DNA of 47,720 nucleotides from contig PGZR01000047.1 of NCBI GenBank assembly GCA_002841405.1, positions 1 through 47,720 of the forward strand, written 5' to 3'. The translations under genes and the position numbers were made by a program. The DNA comes from Firmicutes bacterium HGW-Firmicutes-4 (GTDB lineage: Bacteria > Bacillota > Clostridia > Eubacteriales > Eubacteriaceae). The notes beneath the pieces are model-generated. The model saw only the letters and a list, made by a program, of their open reading frames with translations, had not been told where the DNA came from and ran no database searches. This document shows positions 26,878 through 37,504 of this stretch, one piece after another (the stretch's first letter is position 1; every line of letters starts with the position of its first letter).

Positions 26878-29016
26878 CTATTTTTTGTAAGCAAACACTT
26901 GGTTTCGACCTGCTTCTTTAGCTTTTATCAGGGCGGCCTGGGCCTGATCAAGGAGGGCTTCAAAGGAATCATTGCCAGAATTATCAAGTGAGCGGATCGC
27001 TGAGGTTACGCCCAGTGACATGGTGACAACTTTTTCTCCGGGGGACGACAAGTGTGGAATCCTCAGATTCAGCACTGCCTTTCTGATGTTTTCAGCTACA
27101 TGGATGGCTCCCTTCAAATTAGTATCAGGGAGCAGACAGGTGAATTCCTCACCCTGCCAACGGGCAACCAGGTCACCAGCACGTTTTAATGTTTTTTTAA
27201 GTGCATAAGCAACTTCCCGGAGACAATCATCACCTTCTAAATGTCCATAGGTGTCATTATATGACTTAAAATAGTCGATATCTAATCTAATCACCGACAG
27301 CGGAGAATTATTGCGCCTGGCTTTGCGAATTTCGATGGACAGCATTTCTTCGAATCGGCGACGGTTGGGAATTTGAGTTAAGGCATCAGTGTCGGCAGTT
27401 ATGCTGAGGATTTCCCGATAATGCTTGAGTGCCAGTTGATTTTTGATTTTTCTTTCCACACTGGCAATATCAAAGGGCTTGGAAATATAATCCACAGCAC
27501 CGGATCGTAAGCCGTAGGCTTCATTTTCTGTATCACTCAGGCTTGTCAGGAAAATAACCGGAATATCCATGGTGCTTTCTTCTAGTTGGATTTGTTTGCA
27601 GACCTCATAGCCGCTCATATCCGGCATGCTCAGATCAAGCAGAATGATGTCTGGAGTTGGAATCTGTTGAACAATAACTAAGCCTTCTTTACCACTGTTG
27701 GCTAATAAAACTTCATAGTTTTCGACCAAAGCTTGGGCAAGCAATTGGGTATTTTCAAGAGAGTCATCAACGACTAAAACCCTCGGTCTCTTTTTGGTAA
27801 GCGTTTGGTCATAAGATTTAGCCTGATCATATCTAATTTGCTCAATCGCCAGAAGTTCCTCAGCTTTAAGTCGGATGTTCTTATTATACATGGGCAATAC
27901 CCGCCCGGACATACTATGGTCGCTTTTCGAATTCTGGGTATCATCTCTGAGCAATAAAACGTGAAATGCAAATTCATAGCCGTTTTCGCTGTCCCGGGTT
28001 GCAGAAAACTTGCCATTCATGGTTTCAACCAGTGTCTTTACAAGCTCCAAACCAAAATTTAAGTTGTTTTCATTGATGTTGCCATTGGTATCATTGACCG
28101 AAAAAGGATCATCAGAAACACCTTTAAAGTGAGCAATACCCGAAGTTTTCAGATTAAAATATATTTTAAAAACAGTTTTGTCGGTATTCTCCGGGGTCGC
28201 TTCAATAGTGATTTTACCCCGCTCTAGGCATTTAATGGCATTGAGGATTAAATAGGAGATTATCTGTTTCAGCCGCTGTGGATCACCCATTACTGTCGGT
28301 GGAATTTTCGGATGGATAGCTAAATCGATGGTGATGTTATGACGTTTGGCGCTGACGATTAGCGGGATAATAGCATCTTCGACCGTGTCGAAAAAATTAA
28401 AAGCAATCACATCATGGCCAGTCTGATTGCTTTTTTCATTTGCCAGAATTCCGCTGATCAGGTTCTCCAGAAACTCAGAAGACAGTCGGATATTTTCCAG
28501 ACAGATATTCTGCTCCGAGATGGATGTAGTTTTTCCAATTAACTGCAAAAACAGGGACAAACTTTCCAGTGGTTCCTGAAGTTCATTGGATAAAAGAGAA
28601 ATCAGTTGATTCTTTGAAAACTCGGCGGATTCAGCTTCTTTTTTGGCATGATAGAGTTCGGTTAGATCTTTGGCACAACTGTAAATTAACCCATCAATCC
28701 ATTGAAACTGCCAGGTTACAAATCGATAGAAGCCATTGTTTGAACGCAACCGGCTGGTTAGTGTCAGACTCTCATTGCCTGTAGAGAGCTTTTTGAGAGC
28801 TAGAATCAAGCTTGCCACATCATTGGGATGGATAAAGTCAATGAGATTTTTACCGCTAAGCTCTGGAGTCAGGTAGCCCAACTTGGTTTCCCAAACCCGG
28901 TTTGATTTCATAATTCCCCCCCGCTCATCGATAATGCAGAGAAATTCCATGCTAATGGCAAAAATTCCGTCCAATTGCTGACGGCTTTGTTCATTGAGAG
29001 AAAAGAGATCGTTCAT
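26878..29016 (-). CDS. Hybrid PAS - histidine-kinase-like - REC - GGDEF protein with degenerate catalytic motifs
   Basis: A 712-residue soluble protein. Order: PAS (about 15-120), kinase dimerisation helices (130-190), ATPase-like domain (205-355), receiver (412-530, phospho-acceptor Asp461), GGDEF (540-710). The H-box reads LSNELQEPL, with Asn144 where the phosphorylated His should be, so autophosphorylation in the usual way is impossible. The cyclase motif is QGEEF (621-625) instead of GGEEF, while the inhibitory site RAGD (612-615) is intact. The PAS, REC and GGDEF parts resemble the protein at 6.2-7.6 kb, so this looks like a fusion with an inserted kinase core. It may act as a phosphorylation- and c-di-GMP-responsive scaffold; residual cyclase activity is possible. 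Confidence 0.88.
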   Translation of the reverse strand: MNDLFSLNEQSRQQLDGIFAISMEFLCIIDERGGIMKSNRVWETKLGYLTPELSGKNLIDFIHPNDVASLILALKKLSTGNESLTLTSRLRSNNGFYRFVTWQFQWIDGLIYSCAKDLTELYHAKKEAESAEFSKNQLISLLSNELQEPLESLSLFLQLIGKTTSISEQNICLENIRLSSEFLENLISGILANEKSNQTGHDVIAFNFFDTVEDAIIPLIVSAKRHNITIDLAIHPKIPPTVMGDPQRLKQIISYLILNAIKCLERGKITIEATPENTDKTVFKIYFNLKTSGIAHFKGVSDDPFSVNDTNGNINENNLNFGLELVKTLVETMNGKFSATRDSENGYEFAFHVLLLRDDTQNSKSDHSMSGRVLPMYNKNIRLKAEELLAIEQIRYDQAKSYDQTLTKKRPRVLVVDDSLENTQLLAQALVENYEVLLANSGKEGLVIVQQIPTPDIILLDLSMPDMSGYEVCKQIQLEESTMDIPVIFLTSLSDTENEAYGLRSGAVDYISKPFDIASVERKIKNQLALKHYREILSITADTDALTQIPNRRRFEEMLSIEIRKARRNNSPLSVIRLDIDYFKSYNDTYGHLEGDDCLREVAYALKKTLKRAGDLVARWQGEEFTCLLPDTNLKGAIHVAENIRKAVLNLRIPHLSSPGEKVVTMSLGVTSAIRSLDNSGNDSFEALLDQAQAALIKAKEAGRNQVFAYKK

Positions 29017-29055
29017 GGTTATACCCCTTTCAGTAGGTTGGATTGATCCTATTTC

Positions 29056-29754
29056 TCAGACCCCTGGTGACCAGGTGTTCTTGATCTTAACGTTCCGTTC
29101 TTTAAATTCAGGAACAATGGTTTTAGTATTTCCGACCTTGTCTTTAAACCGTTTGATGATTCCAAAGTCATCTTTGAAATGCATGGGAATCAGGACCTTG
29201 GGATGAAAGGTTTCAATAAAGTATTCGCCAGCCTTATAAAAAGAATCGCCCAGCCGGGGATCGACTGGAACAAAGGCAAATTCCATCGGTAAGTTTTTCA
29301 TCCTGTCCAGTTCAGCTTTAAAGGTCTTTTCTTCCTGGGCCGGATCGATGTTTGGTTTTTCGTTGGTGTCCCAGTCCCACCAATTCAAATCTCCGGCGTG
29401 AAAAATCCGGTGAGAATTGGTAGCGATGTAAAAGGAGATACCCTGATCGGTGGAACCGAAGGTCTTAATATCCATGCCACCCAGAGACATGTGCTGGTAC
29501 GGGCCGATAGCGTGGGTTTTGTGAGTGGACGCCTTGGGGATATCGTCGCTTAAGATATAGGTGGGATGGTAAACCCGGTCGGTTGAAAAAATATCAGCAG
29601 TGTAGTGATCGCCGTGACCATGCGACACAAAGAAAAAATGGGGGATACCTTTGCGGAGGAGACTGGTTGGGATATGCGTAAAGCAATCAAAAATTAAAGT
29701 CTTATCCTCCAACTGAATTAAAAAGCCGCTATGATGCAAATGGAAAATTTTCAT
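29056..29754 (-). CDS. MBL-fold metallo-hydrolase
   Basis: A 232-residue metallo-beta-lactamase-fold protein. The metal motif is SHGHGDH (His45, His47, Asp49, His50), with a further ligand His in IFHAGDLNWWDWD near 120 and a C-terminal HFK near 195. It resembles UlaG-like hydrolases of unknown substrate. An AGGAGG lies nine bases before the ATG. It follows the hybrid signalling gene on the same strand, 39 bases upstream of it in transcription order, so the two may be cotranscribed. Confidence 0.87.
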   Translation of the reverse strand: MKIFHLHHSGFLIQLEDKTLIFDCFTHIPTSLLRKGIPHFFFVSHGHGDHYTADIFSTDRVYHPTYILSDDIPKASTHKTHAIGPYQHMSLGGMDIKTFGSTDQGISFYIATNSHRIFHAGDLNWWDWDTNEKPNIDPAQEEKTFKAELDRMKNLPMEFAFVPVDPRLGDSFYKAGEYFIETFHPKVLIPMHFKDDFGIIKRFKDKVGNTKTIVPEFKERNVKIKNTWSPGV

Positions 29755-29906
29755 ATATTACCTCCTGGATCTTTTTTTATACTTAATTATCAGGATAAAA
29801 CTATATTACCCAAATACCATTCAAATATACTTTAAATTATACCATATTCGCGTGAAACTTAAAAATAAACTAACAAATCTAAGAAATTATTGGGAAAATA
29901 AAAAAA

Positions 29907-29958
29907 TAATCCGAACGTTTTAAATTCTATTGATATTATTGTTCGGAAATAGTAAAAT
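29907..29958 (+). promoter_or_regulatory. Purine operon promoter with inverted PurBoxes
   Basis: CCGAAC (29911-29916) and GTTCGG (29941-29946) form an inverted pair. The second box, read on the minus strand as ATTTCCGAACAAT, fits the Bacillus PurBox consensus exactly; the first is slightly weaker. The gap between 13-base boxes is 18 bases, close to the usual 16-17. The promoter TTGATA (29930-29935), 17 bases, TAAAAT (29953-29958) overlaps the second box, as expected for PurR repression lifted by PRPP. The leader is about 25 bases, so no purine riboswitch fits. Confidence 0.85.
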
Positions 29959-29988
29959 AAGTTTATCATTAAAAAAGGTGGAAAAATT

Positions 29989-32900
29989 GTGATAAAACGA
30001 ATTTTTGTAGAAAAAAAAGAGTTTGAAGTAGAAGCCAAATCGCTGACACATACCTTTCAACGAATTTTAAAGATTGAGAAGCTTGAATCCATGCGTATTC
30101 TGTACCGATACGATGTGGAAGGCGTGGCGGATGGTTTATTCGATCAGATTATAGGCACCATTTTATCTGAACCCAATGTCGATCAGGTATTTCAAGGAGC
30201 TCTTCAGATTATGGATGATCAGAAAATCTTCGGGATTTCCTATTTGCCCGGTCAATATGACCAGCACGGCGATTCTGCGATTCAGTGTATTCAGATCGTG
30301 TCCGGGGAACGGGCTTTGGTTAAGGTAGCAAAAATTGTTGTACTCACAGGAGCATTAACTCAAAATGAATTCGACAGCATCAAACACTATATGATCAATC
30401 CGGTGGATTCTCAGGAAGCCAGTCTGGAACCTTTTGTCACCCTGGTTGATGAGGTGCGGGAGCCGGAAGATATCAAGCCGCTGGATGGTTTTATTGCTCT
30501 GAATGCTGACCAATTGGAAGCTTTTCGGATGGACAATGGATTCGCCATGACCACTGAAGACATTCAGTTTGTCCAAAATTATTTTAATAAAGATGAAAAA
30601 CGAAATCCGACTATTACGGAATTAAAGGTAATTGATACTTACTGGTCGGATCATTGTCGTCATACGACTTTTTTGACCCAGATTAAGCAAGTGCGGTTCC
30701 AGGGGGATGATCCCATTTCACAAGCGATGAAACTTGCCTATGACGACTATTGTCAGACCAGAACGGAACTATACGGTGAAAATTCCGAACGACCAATGAG
30801 TCTGATGGATCTGGCCGTGATTGGCACCAAAGCCCTCAAAAAGCAGGGGCGCATACTGGATCTGGATGAATCGGAAGAAATCAACGCCTGCAGCATTAGC
30901 ATTGTCGTCGATCATGATGGTATCGACGAAGAATGGCTGCTGATGTTTAAGAATGAAACCCATAACCACCCCACCGAAATTGAGCCTTTCGGAGGTGCTG
31001 CCACCTGTTTGGGCGGGGCCATCCGGGACCCCCTTTCGGGACGAAGTTACGTTTATCAGGCGATGCGTGTTACCGGAGCCTGGGATCCCCGGGCAGCGAT
31101 TGAAGACACGCTCCCCGGCAAATTACCGCAACGTAAAATTTCGACGGAAGCTGCTCATGGTTACAGTTCTTATGGAAATCAGATCGGTTTAGCTACCGGT
31201 CAGGTAACCGAAGTTTATGATCCCGGTTTTTTGGCCAAACGAATGGAAGTCGGTGCTGTGATAGCAGCGGCTCCCAAAGAAAATGTCATCCGCGAACGTC
31301 CCACCCCCGGTGATGTGATACTACTGGTTGGCGGACGAACCGGACGGGATGGCTGTGGTGGTGCCACGGGCTCATCCAAGGCCCATACTGAAGAATCGAT
31401 TCTGGAAAGTGGTGCTGAGGTTCAAAAAGGGAATCCGGTGGAAGAACGAAAAATCCAACGGTTATTCAGAAGCAAAAAACTGGCGAATTTAATTAAACGC
31501 TGTAACGATTTTGGTGCCGGTGGGGTATCGGTGGCCATTGGCGAACTGGCAGACAGTCTGGAAATCGATTTGGATAAGGTGCCAAAGAAATATCGATCCC
31601 AAAGATGTGGCTACTTTTATTACCATGGGGCATGCTGAAAATCTTGAGATTACCCCAGTAGCTATCGTTACCGATTCTGGCCGGCTGATCATGAAATGGC
31701 GGGGCGCAGAAGTTCTGAATATCTCCCGGGCATTTCTGGAAACCAACGGCGCACCGCAATTTATTGATGTGGCAGTTGAGTCGCCAATAGAAATAAATAG
31801 CTCAATAAAAACAGCGGATCAAGGTCCCATAAATGATGAACAATTTGATTTTATTAATATGATGACCGAAACGCTCAAAGACTTGAATGTAGCTAGTCAG
31901 CGGGGCATGGTGGAAATGTTTGACTCAACGATTGGCGCCGGCACCGTGGCCATGCCCTACGGCGGCAAAAACGCGCTGTCGCCAATGGATGGTATGGTGG
32001 CCAAGATCCCAATGATTCATGGCGACACGACCACCTGCAGTATGATGTCTTTTGGCTATAATCCGGTCATTGCCAAAAACAGTCCCTTTTTAGGCGGGAT
32101 GATGGGAGTGCTTGAATCCCTGTCGAAATTGGTTGCCATGGGCGGCGATTATAAAAAAGCCCGACTCAGTTTCCAGGAATATTTTGAACGATTGGGCAAA
32201 GAACCGGTTAAATGGGGCCGACCTTTTGCAGCGCTCTTGGGCGCTCATCAGGTCCAAGCGGCGATGGGAACTCCAGCCATCGGCGGTAAGGACAGTATGT
32301 CGGGTACCTTTGGGGAACTGACTGTACCACCAACCCTGATTTCCTTTGCGGTAGCGACATCCCATGTGGATGCGGTGATCACCAGTGAGCTTAAGTCCAC
32401 TGAGTCACTGGTGCAATTATTCACCCTGCCTTTAGACAAAAATGGTATACCGGAATTAACGGTGGTTAAAGCCGTTTATGATATCATCATCAAAGCTAAT
32501 CAGGAAGGCAAAATCTTAAGTGCCAAAACCATTGGCTACGGCGGTCTGGCCGAAGCCGTGGCAAAAATGGCCTTCGGAAATGGTATCGGAGTTACTCTCA
32601 ATGATCGGATTGACCCCGCCTTTTTGTTTAAACCGTTATATGGCAGTATTTTAGTCGAAAGTTTTGAAATTATAGAGGGATCAACCCCGATCGGGAAAAC
32701 CAATGATACCGGCGAAATCGTTTATGGCAGTGATGCCATCACGATTGATGAATTGGTTGAAGTTTGGGAAGCGCCGTTGCGTTCAGTATATCCAGAAAAA
32801 GCGGAAACCACTGGTGCAGTTGAAACCCTAAGCTTTAAGGCAACACCGATTGTTTACAAAAAAGAAAAACAGGCAACACCTCAGGTATTCATCCCGGTAT

Positions 32901-33673
32901 TCCCGGGTACCAATTGCGAATACGACTCAGCCAAAGCCTTTGAAAATGCCGGCGCAAAATCGGTCACCACCATTTTTAGAAATCAGTCAGCTCATGATAT
33001 AAGCCACTCCATTGACGAAATGGCCGCGCATATCAGAGCATCCCAGATGATTATGATTCCCGGAGGCTTCAGTGCCGGGGATCAGCCCAACGGTTCTGGG
33101 AAATTTATTGCCTCGGTGTTCAGAAATCCCAAGATGATGGATGCTGTCATGGATTTACTTAATAACCGGGACGGTCTGGTGCTGGGAATCTGCAATGGCT
33201 TCCAGGCGCTGATCAAGCTGGGACTGGTGCCCAACGGCGAAATCTGTGCAATCACCGAGGAGATGCCGACTTTGACCTTTAACACCATTGGCCGGCATGT
33301 GTCCACCATCCCGATGACTCGGATCAGTTCGAAGCTGTCACCATGGTTAGCCAATACCAGCGTGGGCGACATCCACCGTATGCCCATGTCTCATGGGGAA
33401 GGTCGATTTGTAGCCAGTGATGAGGTGCTGAAAACCCTCATCGAAAACGGTCAAATCGCCACTCAATATGTAGATTTTAATGGCGAAGCCACCCTTGATG
33501 GCCGCTTCAACCCCAACGGATCGGTTTTTGCAGTGGAAGGCATTACCAGTGTGGACGGACGGGTACTTGGAAAAATGGGTCACTCCGAACGGATCGGGAA
33601 GAATCTCTATAAAAATATTCCCGGCAATATGGATCAGCAGATCTTCAAAGCCGGCGTCAATTATTTTAAATAA
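29989..33673 (+). pseudogene. purL: Phosphoribosylformylglycinamidine synthase (large single-chain form), frame broken by an internal deletion
   Basis: Fourth enzyme of IMP synthesis: FGAR plus glutamine and ATP to FGAM. The N-terminal part (GTG 29989, after AAGGTGG) has SDHCRHTTF, NETHNHPTEIEPFGG and GGRTGRDGCGGATGSS. It derails after VPKKY at 31593 and stops at 31638. The protein resumes one frame on with DPKDVATFI at 31595 and runs to 33673 with a complete C-terminal glutaminase (NCEYDSAKAF, catalytic GICNGFQ, final HGEG). About 20 conserved residues that normally join the two, including an SESQERM-type segment, are missing. No active enzyme is expected unless the gap is a sequence error. 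It is the first gene of the pur operon. Confidence 0.9.
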
Positions 33674-33756
33674 ATTGTATTTATTATTTTAAATTAATTA
33701 TAAATTACAAAAATATTATTAGAAAATTTAAGAAATAAACACCAAAGGAGATAAAA

Positions 33757-34251
33757 ATGAGTACACCAAAAGTTGCTGTAATTATGGGCAGTGATTCCGA
33801 TTTTGACATTGTCAAAAAATGTCTGATTGCGTTGGAGAAATTTGGTATTGAATATGATGTGCAGGTTATTTCAGCCCACCGGAATCCACACAAAATCTTT
33901 GAATACGCCACCACCGCTGAAGAACGGGGAATAGAAGTTTTCATCGCGGCCGCGGGAAAAGCGGCCCACTTGCCGGGAGTCATCGCCGGAATCACACCAC
34001 TTCCGGTTATCGGCATTCCTATTCAAACCTCTTTTCAGGGCGGACTGGATTCGCTTTTATCGATTGTCCAGATGCCATCCGGCGTACCGGTAGCCACGGT
34101 AGCAGTCAACGGCGCCGAAAATGCCGGGATTTTAGCAGCCCAGATGCTGTCAATCAAGTACCCGGAGATTCGCGATAAAATGAAAGCTTTCAAAATTCAG
34201 CTCAACGACGAAGTCGTTGCAAAAAATGAAAAGGTTCAGGAAATACTATAA
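33757..34251 (+). CDS. purE: N5-carboxyaminoimidazole ribonucleotide mutase
   Basis: Class I PurE, converting N5-CAIR to CAIR. The 164-residue product has the GSDSDF loop (9-14) and SAHRNPHK (about 43-50) that place the active-site residues. AAAGGAG precedes the ATG. No purK is visible in the window; it may be elsewhere or bypassed at high CO2. It lies 83 bases after purL in the same operon. Confidence 0.95.
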   Translation: MSTPKVAVIMGSDSDFDIVKKCLIALEKFGIEYDVQVISAHRNPHKIFEYATTAEERGIEVFIAAAGKAAHLPGVIAGITPLPVIGIPIQTSFQGGLDSLLSIVQMPSGVPVATVAVNGAENAGILAAQMLSIKYPEIRDKMKAFKIQLNDEVVAKNEKVQEIL

Positions 34252-34285
34252 ATCACATCATCAATTAGAAATAAAGGAGATTAAG

Positions 34286-34993
34286 ATGGAAAAATTAGAA
34301 CAATTGTATGAAGGTAAAGCCAAGAAAGTTTTTAAAACCGACAATCCCAACGAATTTATCATTGAATATAAAGACGATGCCACCGCTTTCAACGGTGAGG
34401 TAAAAGGCAGCATTGGCGGTAAAGGCATCATCAATAATAAAATGACCGGCGTTGTTTTCACAATGCTGGAAGAAAAAGGAATCCCCACTCATTTTGTCAA
34501 AGTTCTCTCCGAAAATGAACAGCTGGTCAAAGCGGTTACTATTTTTCCACTGGAAGTCATTATCCGCAACACCGCGGCCGGTTCTATTTGTAAACGCCTG
34601 GGGCTGGAAGAAGGTCTGAAATTAAAGTCACCAATCTTTGAATTCTGCTATAAGAACGATGATTTTGGGGATCCTGTCATCAATGATTATCACGCCATTG
34701 CCATGGAACTGGCTACTGCCGCAGAAATTGAAGTAATCCGGGAAATGACTTTTAAAATTAACGATATCTTAAAAGCTTATTTCCTGGAAAAAGGCATCAA
34801 CCTGGTTGATTTTAAAATCGAGTTCGGTAAAACCAATGATGGGCAAATTGTTCTGGCCGATGAAATTTCACCAGATACCTGTCGTTTCTGGGATGTGGAA
34901 ACCAATGAAAAATTGGACAAAGACCGCTTCCGAAGAAATCTTGGCAATATCGAAGAAGCCTATGAAGAAATGCTAAAACGGGTTCAAGCATAA
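34286..34993 (+). CDS. purC: SAICAR synthetase
   Basis: Couples CAIR with aspartate using ATP. The 235-residue protein has [10 protein letters not shown] at the N-terminus, IIRNTAAGS near residue 95, and [14 protein letters not shown] near 190, all diagnostic. I use the ATG at 34286, after AAAGGAG; the longer in-frame opening would overlap purE and has no ribosome-binding site. Confidence 0.95.
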   Translation: MEKLEQLYEGKAKKVFKTDNPNEFIIEYKDDATAFNGEVKGSIGGKGIINNKMTGVVFTMLEEKGIPTHFVKVLSENEQLVKAVTIFPLEVIIRNTAAGSICKRLGLEEGLKLKSPIFEFCYKNDDFGDPVINDYHAIAMELATAAEIEVIREMTFKINDILKAYFLEKGINLVDFKIEFGKTNDGQIVLADEISPDTCRFWDVETNEKLDKDRFRRNLGNIEEAYEEMLKRVQA

Positions 34994-35068
34994 AACATAT
35001 CACTATTATTTAAGAGATTAAGGTAGTATGAAAATTAAAATTAAAATACCTGGAGGATGCACACACCA

Positions 35069-36407
35069 ATGATAAATGACAAGTTTCGCGATGAATGTGG
35101 AATTATGGGGGCTTATCTCAAATCCAAAGAGAATAACTGTTCTCGCCGGTATATCGGTTAACAAAGACGGAAAAATCTTAACTCACAAAGAGACGGGCCT
35201 GGTTAGTGATGCCTTCAAGGGCAATGTCCTAAAACAGCTCAAAGGAAACATCGGAATCGGTCACGTCCGTTACTCCACCTCAGGAGAAGATGGGGTCACC
35301 AATGCCCAGCCTTTAACAGTCAACCACAGTGTCGGCCAAATTGCGTTAGCCCACAACGGGAACCTCATTAATGACAGTGCTTTACGAAACATGCTGGAAG
35401 ACTCAGGGGTTGTTTTTCAGACCACCATTGATACTGAGGTTATGGTAAATATTCTGGCTAGAAGTTTACGTCATGGGATGATTGAAGCGATTCAGCGGAT
35501 GGTTGAAATTATTAAAGGTGCCTATGCTTTGGTAATCACAGTTGGGGATAAACTGGTAGGCGTCCGTGATCCCTATGGTTTACGTCCGCTATGCATCGGC
35601 AAGAAAGATGAAGATTATTTTCTGGCTTCGGAAAGCTGTGCCCTGGATGCTATTGGGGCGGAACTGGTTCGCGATGTTGAACCCGGCGAAATTGTAGTCA
35701 TCGACGAAAACGGCTTAACCAGTTATGGCCAAAACAACTGGGTTAAAAAGAAAGCCTGTATTTTTGAATTGATTTATTTTGCCCGTCCCGATTCCGTGAT
35801 GGACGAAACTTCGGTATATGCGGCTCGACATAAAGCTGGCGAAATTCTTGCCAAAGAGTCACCGGTTGATGCCGATGTTGTCATTGGGGTGCCGGATTCA
35901 GGAATTGGTGCTGCCATCGGTTATGCAGAAGCATCAGGAATTCCTTATGGGGTGGGTTTGATCAAAAACAAATACATTGGCCGGACCTTTATTCAGCCTA
36001 ATCAGAAGCTCAGAGAAGAAGGGGTGCGCATTAAACTCAACCCATTAAAAGAAACCATCAAAGACAAACGTGTCATTATCATTGACGACTCCATCGTTCG
36101 CGGAACCACCTCCAAACGACTGGTTGAAATTTTAAGACAGGCCGGTGCCAAAGAAGTTCATTTCCGGGTCACCAGTCCGCCGGTTGCTCATACCTGTCAT
36201 TTCGGGATTGATACCCCGCGTCGGAAATACCTGATCGGTGCCAAGAAAACGGTTGAAGAAATCCGCGAAATTCTAGGTGCCGATTCGCTGGCTTACATTT
36301 CTCTGGAAGGCTTAACCGAATCAGTCGGTGGAAAAACAACCTTCTGCCGAGCCTGTTTTGATGGGGAATATCCGATGGAAGTACCAATCTTAAATGCCAA
36401 TGACTAA
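35069..36407 (+). pseudogene. purF: Amidophosphoribosyltransferase, frame broken by an internal deletion
   Basis: First committed step of purine synthesis: glutamine plus PRPP to phosphoribosylamine. The natural start is the ATG at 35069 after TGGAGG. It gives a short propeptide and the nucleophile Cys10 in DECGIMG, then runs off frame at about 35146 and stops at 35161. The rest continues one frame on as AGISVNKDG (35145 onward), with the GHVRYST motif and the PRPP loop VIIIDDSIVRGTTS, to 36407. The segment normally between them, of the YYGLxxLQHRGQES type and about 16-17 residues long, is missing. The only long frame lacks the catalytic Cys. Either the gene is dead or the sequence is wrong here. 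Confidence 0.9.
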
Positions 36408-36457
36408 ATCTAAAGTGATATTTAATTAACATGAACTAAAAAATAGATGGAGGAAAC

Positions 36458-37504
36458 ATGTCAGAAAATCAGATAAAAACAGATGCATATCGACAGGCCG
36501 GAGTGGATGTGGAAGCGGGTTACGAATCGGTTAAATTGATGAAGGCCGATGTAAAGCGGACCTTTAACGATCGGGTTCTTTCGCACCTGGGCGGATTCGG
36601 CGGGCTGTTCGAACTGCCGGAAGGTTATCAGAAACCCGTCCTGGTTTCGGGAACCGATGGCGTTGGAACCAAACTACGGCTGGCTTTTATGATGGATCGC
36701 CATGATACTATCGGCGTGGACTGCGTGGCAATGTGCGTTAACGATATTTTATGTCAAGGCGCTCAACCGATGTTCTTTTTGGATTACATTGCCTGTGGTA
36801 AAAACTATCCGGAAAAAATTGCCACCATCGTCAAAGGGATTGCCGAAGGCTGCATTCAGGGAAATATGGCCTTAATTGGTGGTGAAACAGCTGAAATGCC
36901 CGATATGTATGGCCTGGATGAATATGACCTGGCTGGTTTTGCGGTTGGTATCGTCGAAAAAGATGATATTGTTACCGGCGCAAATATTGCTGAAGGTGAT
37001 GTGCTGGTGGGACTGCCATCCTCCGGAGTTCACAGCAACGGTTTTTCGCTGGTACGAAAGGTTTTATTTAAAGACCTGTCTCTGGATGTTAATACCTATG
37101 TGGAAGATCTGGGCATGACCTTGGGTGAAGCCCTGCTGACGCCGACCCGAATTTATGTGAAAGCCTTGACCGATCTGATTAAACCTTGCGGAGTCAAGGG
37201 CATGAGTCATATCACCGGTGGCGGTTTTTATGAGAATATTCCCCGGATGATTCCCGATGGACTTTGTGCCAAGGTCGATGCCAGTGTGATCGAAACCCTG
37301 CCAATTTTTAAATTTATTCAGGAAGCGGGAAAAATCCCCGCTGAAAGTATGTATGCCACCTTTAATATGGGGATCGGTCTGGTGGCAGTTCTGCCAGCTG
37401 ACCAGGTTGAAGACTTTGTATCCGGCTTAACAGCCAAGGGCGAAAAGCCTGTTATTCTTGGCTCCATTGTTAAAGGAGAGGAAAAAATAGATTTATGTCT
37501 GTAA
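36458..37504 (+). CDS. purM: Phosphoribosylformylglycinamidine cyclo-ligase (AIR synthetase)
   Basis: ATP-dependent cyclisation of FGAM to AIR. The 348-residue protein has [13 protein letters not shown] (about 64-76), the family signature, and [11 protein letters not shown] (about 141-151). GGAGG precedes the ATG at 36458. Its stop overlaps the purN start by ten bases. Confidence 0.96.
   Translation: MSENQIKTDAYRQAGVDVEAGYESVKLMKADVKRTFNDRVLSHLGGFGGLFELPEGYQKPVLVSGTDGVGTKLRLAFMMDRHDTIGVDCVAMCVNDILCQGAQPMFFLDYIACGKNYPEKIATIVKGIAEGCIQGNMALIGGETAEMPDMYGLDEYDLAGFAVGIVEKDDIVTGANIAEGDVLVGLPSSGVHSNGFSLVRKVLFKDLSLDVNTYVEDLGMTLGEALLTPTRIYVKALTDLIKPCGVKGMSHITGGGFYENIPRMIPDGLCAKVDASVIETLPIFKFIQEAGKIPAESMYATFNMGIGLVAVLPADQVEDFVSGLTAKGEKPVILGSIVKGEEKIDLCL

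Noticed and set aside
29755-29988. Purine riboswitch before purL
   Set aside because: Leader too short; control is explained by the PurBox pair.
31511-33673. Second half of purL as a separate small-subunit-style gene
   Set aside because: Its first 27 codons are an out-of-frame reading of the upstream half; homology starts only at 31595, and no ribosome-binding site is present.
927-35161. Programmed translational bypassing as a rescue for pyrI, purL and purF
   Set aside because: Bypassing skips extra sequence; here conserved coding sequence is absent, which no decoding event could restore.
35076-36407. purF taken as an intact gene starting in this frame
   Set aside because: The frame lacks the catalytic Cys and has no ribosome-binding site; the natural start at 35069 is in another frame.
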